DNA from: Flavobacterium tyrosinilyticum
GTDB lineage: Bacteria > Bacteroidota > Bacteroidia > Flavobacteriales > Flavobacteriaceae
Length of the DNA: 64,000 bases
Reading direction: 5' to 3'
Assembly (NCBI RefSeq): GCF_023656565.1
Contig: NZ_JAMOKG010000005.1
Coordinates: forward strand, 1 to 64,000
Numbering within the stretch: the first letter of the stretch is position 1; each line of letters opens with the position of its first letter. Positions 63,104 to 64,000 of this stretch are shown piece by piece. A program made the translations under genes and the position numbers. The notes beneath the pieces are model-generated. The model had not been told where the DNA came from. It worked only from the letters and a program-made list of their open reading frames with translations, and ran no database searches.

Positions 63104-64000
63104 TTACGACATCATACCTACAAGTATAGGCCCGAATGCAGTCAATAGTATATTGGCTAATGCGTAGGGAATAGTATAACCTAAAACGGGAAATTTGCTC
63201 CCTGATGCATCTTGAACCGCTTTTAATCCAATTGTTGATGTACCCGCACCTGTTTGAGCGCCAAGTAATATTAACGGGTTTATTTTTAATATATATCTTC
63301 CAAAATATAGTCCGATGATATGAGGAATTAAGGCAACCGCTACACCCGCTAATAAAATACCAAAGCCAGTTTCTTTAAGACCTGAGATAAAACTTGGACC
63401 AGCAGCTAGACCAACAAGTCCTATAAACGCGGCAAGACCAACGTTGTCAAATATCCACAAGGCGGGTTCTGGAATTCTTCCAAAAACTGGTGTTCTCGAA
63501 TGTAGCCAGCCAAAGACTAGTCCCATTACCAATGCGCCACCGCTTGTTGTTAAAGTTATTGAAACGCCAAATAAGGTTACCGACAGCAAACCTAAAAGTC
63601 CACCAAGGACAATACCCAAACCAACAAAAATAATATCGGTCTCAGGGCTTAAACGATCCAGATAACCTATTTCTTTCGCTGCTTCTTCTAGTTTTGCTGG
63701 CCTGCCTGAAAGATTCAAAACATCACCTCTATTTAAAACCGTCTTCGATTCAAGCGGTATCTCATGATTTTCTCTCGTTATTTTGTTTAGCATTAATCCA
63801 TGATAAAAACTGCTTTTTCGAAGAAGCTTTACTGTCATTCCTTCGACAGCCTTATTCGTAATCGTAACATCTAAATGTGCTAGTGGGAAATTTAGCAATT
63901 CTTCGTCCAAGACTTCTGGTCCAACAGAAAAGAGACTGTCTAAAATGATTCCGTGCTGCCCCATTATAACCAAAATATCATCTTTATCAATTATAGTATC
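63104..64000 (-). CDS. AspT-type (AAE family) transporter, 5' end cut by the right edge
   Basis: The frame is open to position 64000, so the product is the C-terminal part (at least 298 residues). It has the tail of one RCK_C domain (DDILVIMGQHGIIL), a second RCK_C domain (DVTITNKAVEGMTVKLL...VLNRGDVLNLSG) and then five or six membrane segments with GLAAGPSFISGL and GAQTGAGTSTIGLKAV. This matches aspartate:alanine exchanger-like transporters. The N-terminal half of the gene is outside the window. The TTG at 63973 is not a real start. Confidence 0.88.
   Translation of the reverse strand, partial: DTIIDKDDILVIMGQHGIILDSLFSVGPEVLDEELLNFPLAHLDVTITNKAVEGMTVKLLRKSSFYHGLMLNKITRENHEIPLESKTVLNRGDVLNLSGRPAKLEEAAKEIGYLDRLSPETDIIFVGLGIVLGGLLGLLSVTLFGVSITLTTSGGALVMGLVFGWLHSRTPVFGRIPEPALWIFDNVGLAAFIGLVGLAAGPSFISGLKETGFGILLAGVAVALIPHIIGLYFGRYILKINPLILLGAQTGAGTSTIGLKAVQDASGSKFPVLGYTIPYALANILLTAFGPILVGMMS

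Noticed and set aside
1..64000. tRNA or rRNA genes inside the window
   Set aside because: I searched by eye for T-loop-like GGTTC-A-A/G-TCC motifs and for conserved rRNA segments and found none with a matching cloverleaf or flank.

Overview
The window looks like chromosomal DNA of a Flavobacterium or a close relative. It is AT-rich. It encodes gliding proteins (GldF, GldG) and two very large secreted proteins that end in type IX secretion (T9SS) type A sorting domains, one of them built from SprB repeats. Many genes follow the Bacteroidetes promoter pattern TTG-N19-21-TAnnTTTG. I see no rRNA or tRNA gene, no CRISPR array, no transposase gene and no clear prophage. One gene is cut by the right edge.

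Left part (1-10 kb): two tandem consensus promoters near the left edge fire leftward out of the window and resemble rRNA-operon promoters. Next come a possible structured RNA, a 2299-residue secreted subtilisin-like protease, a DUF4294 protein and an M42 aminopeptidase. From 9.8 to 17.4 kb there is a heavy-metal efflux locus: an OmpR-type regulator, its sensor kinase, then an outer-membrane channel, adaptor and HME-RND pump. The regulator's probable operator (phased TTTTAAG repeats) lies before the pump genes. From 17.5 to 25.7 kb are two ankyrin paralogues around an SRPBCC gene, a GH26 mannanase, purC, a HAD phosphatase, small unknown proteins, phoH and a SAM hydrolase.

Middle (25.7-46.5 kb): two composite elements of nested inverted repeats lie in intergenic gaps (25.72-26.03 and 30.27-30.60 kb), with a simpler relative between them. 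Around them are gldF-gldG, dnaN and a DsbA/FrnE-like protein. A 43-residue basic protein at 31.34-31.47 kb is too short for usual ORF calling. Then comes the four-gene ligase-associated DNA repair cassette (exonuclease, ATP-dependent ligase, Lhr-like helicase, PdeM), an unknown three-gene membrane/secreted cluster, a LytS/LytTR two-component pair, an HxlR regulator with a palindromic operator, and a large mechanosensitive channel.

Right part (46.7-64 kb): a phage-tail-collar protein, a periplasmic-binding-fold protein without signal peptide, a 2089-residue SprB-repeat T9SS adhesin and an OmpA-like protein are consecutive and co-directional. After these comes a low-oxygen or nitrosative-stress cluster: nadA, nadB, ric, nrdD, a separate small glycyl-radical ORF, nrdG and a CopD-like membrane protein. 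The most striking feature is that the class III ribonucleotide reductase is split: the main NrdD chain stops after its zinc motif, and the glycyl-radical segment is an independent overlapping 55-residue ORF. An AspT-like transporter runs off the right edge.
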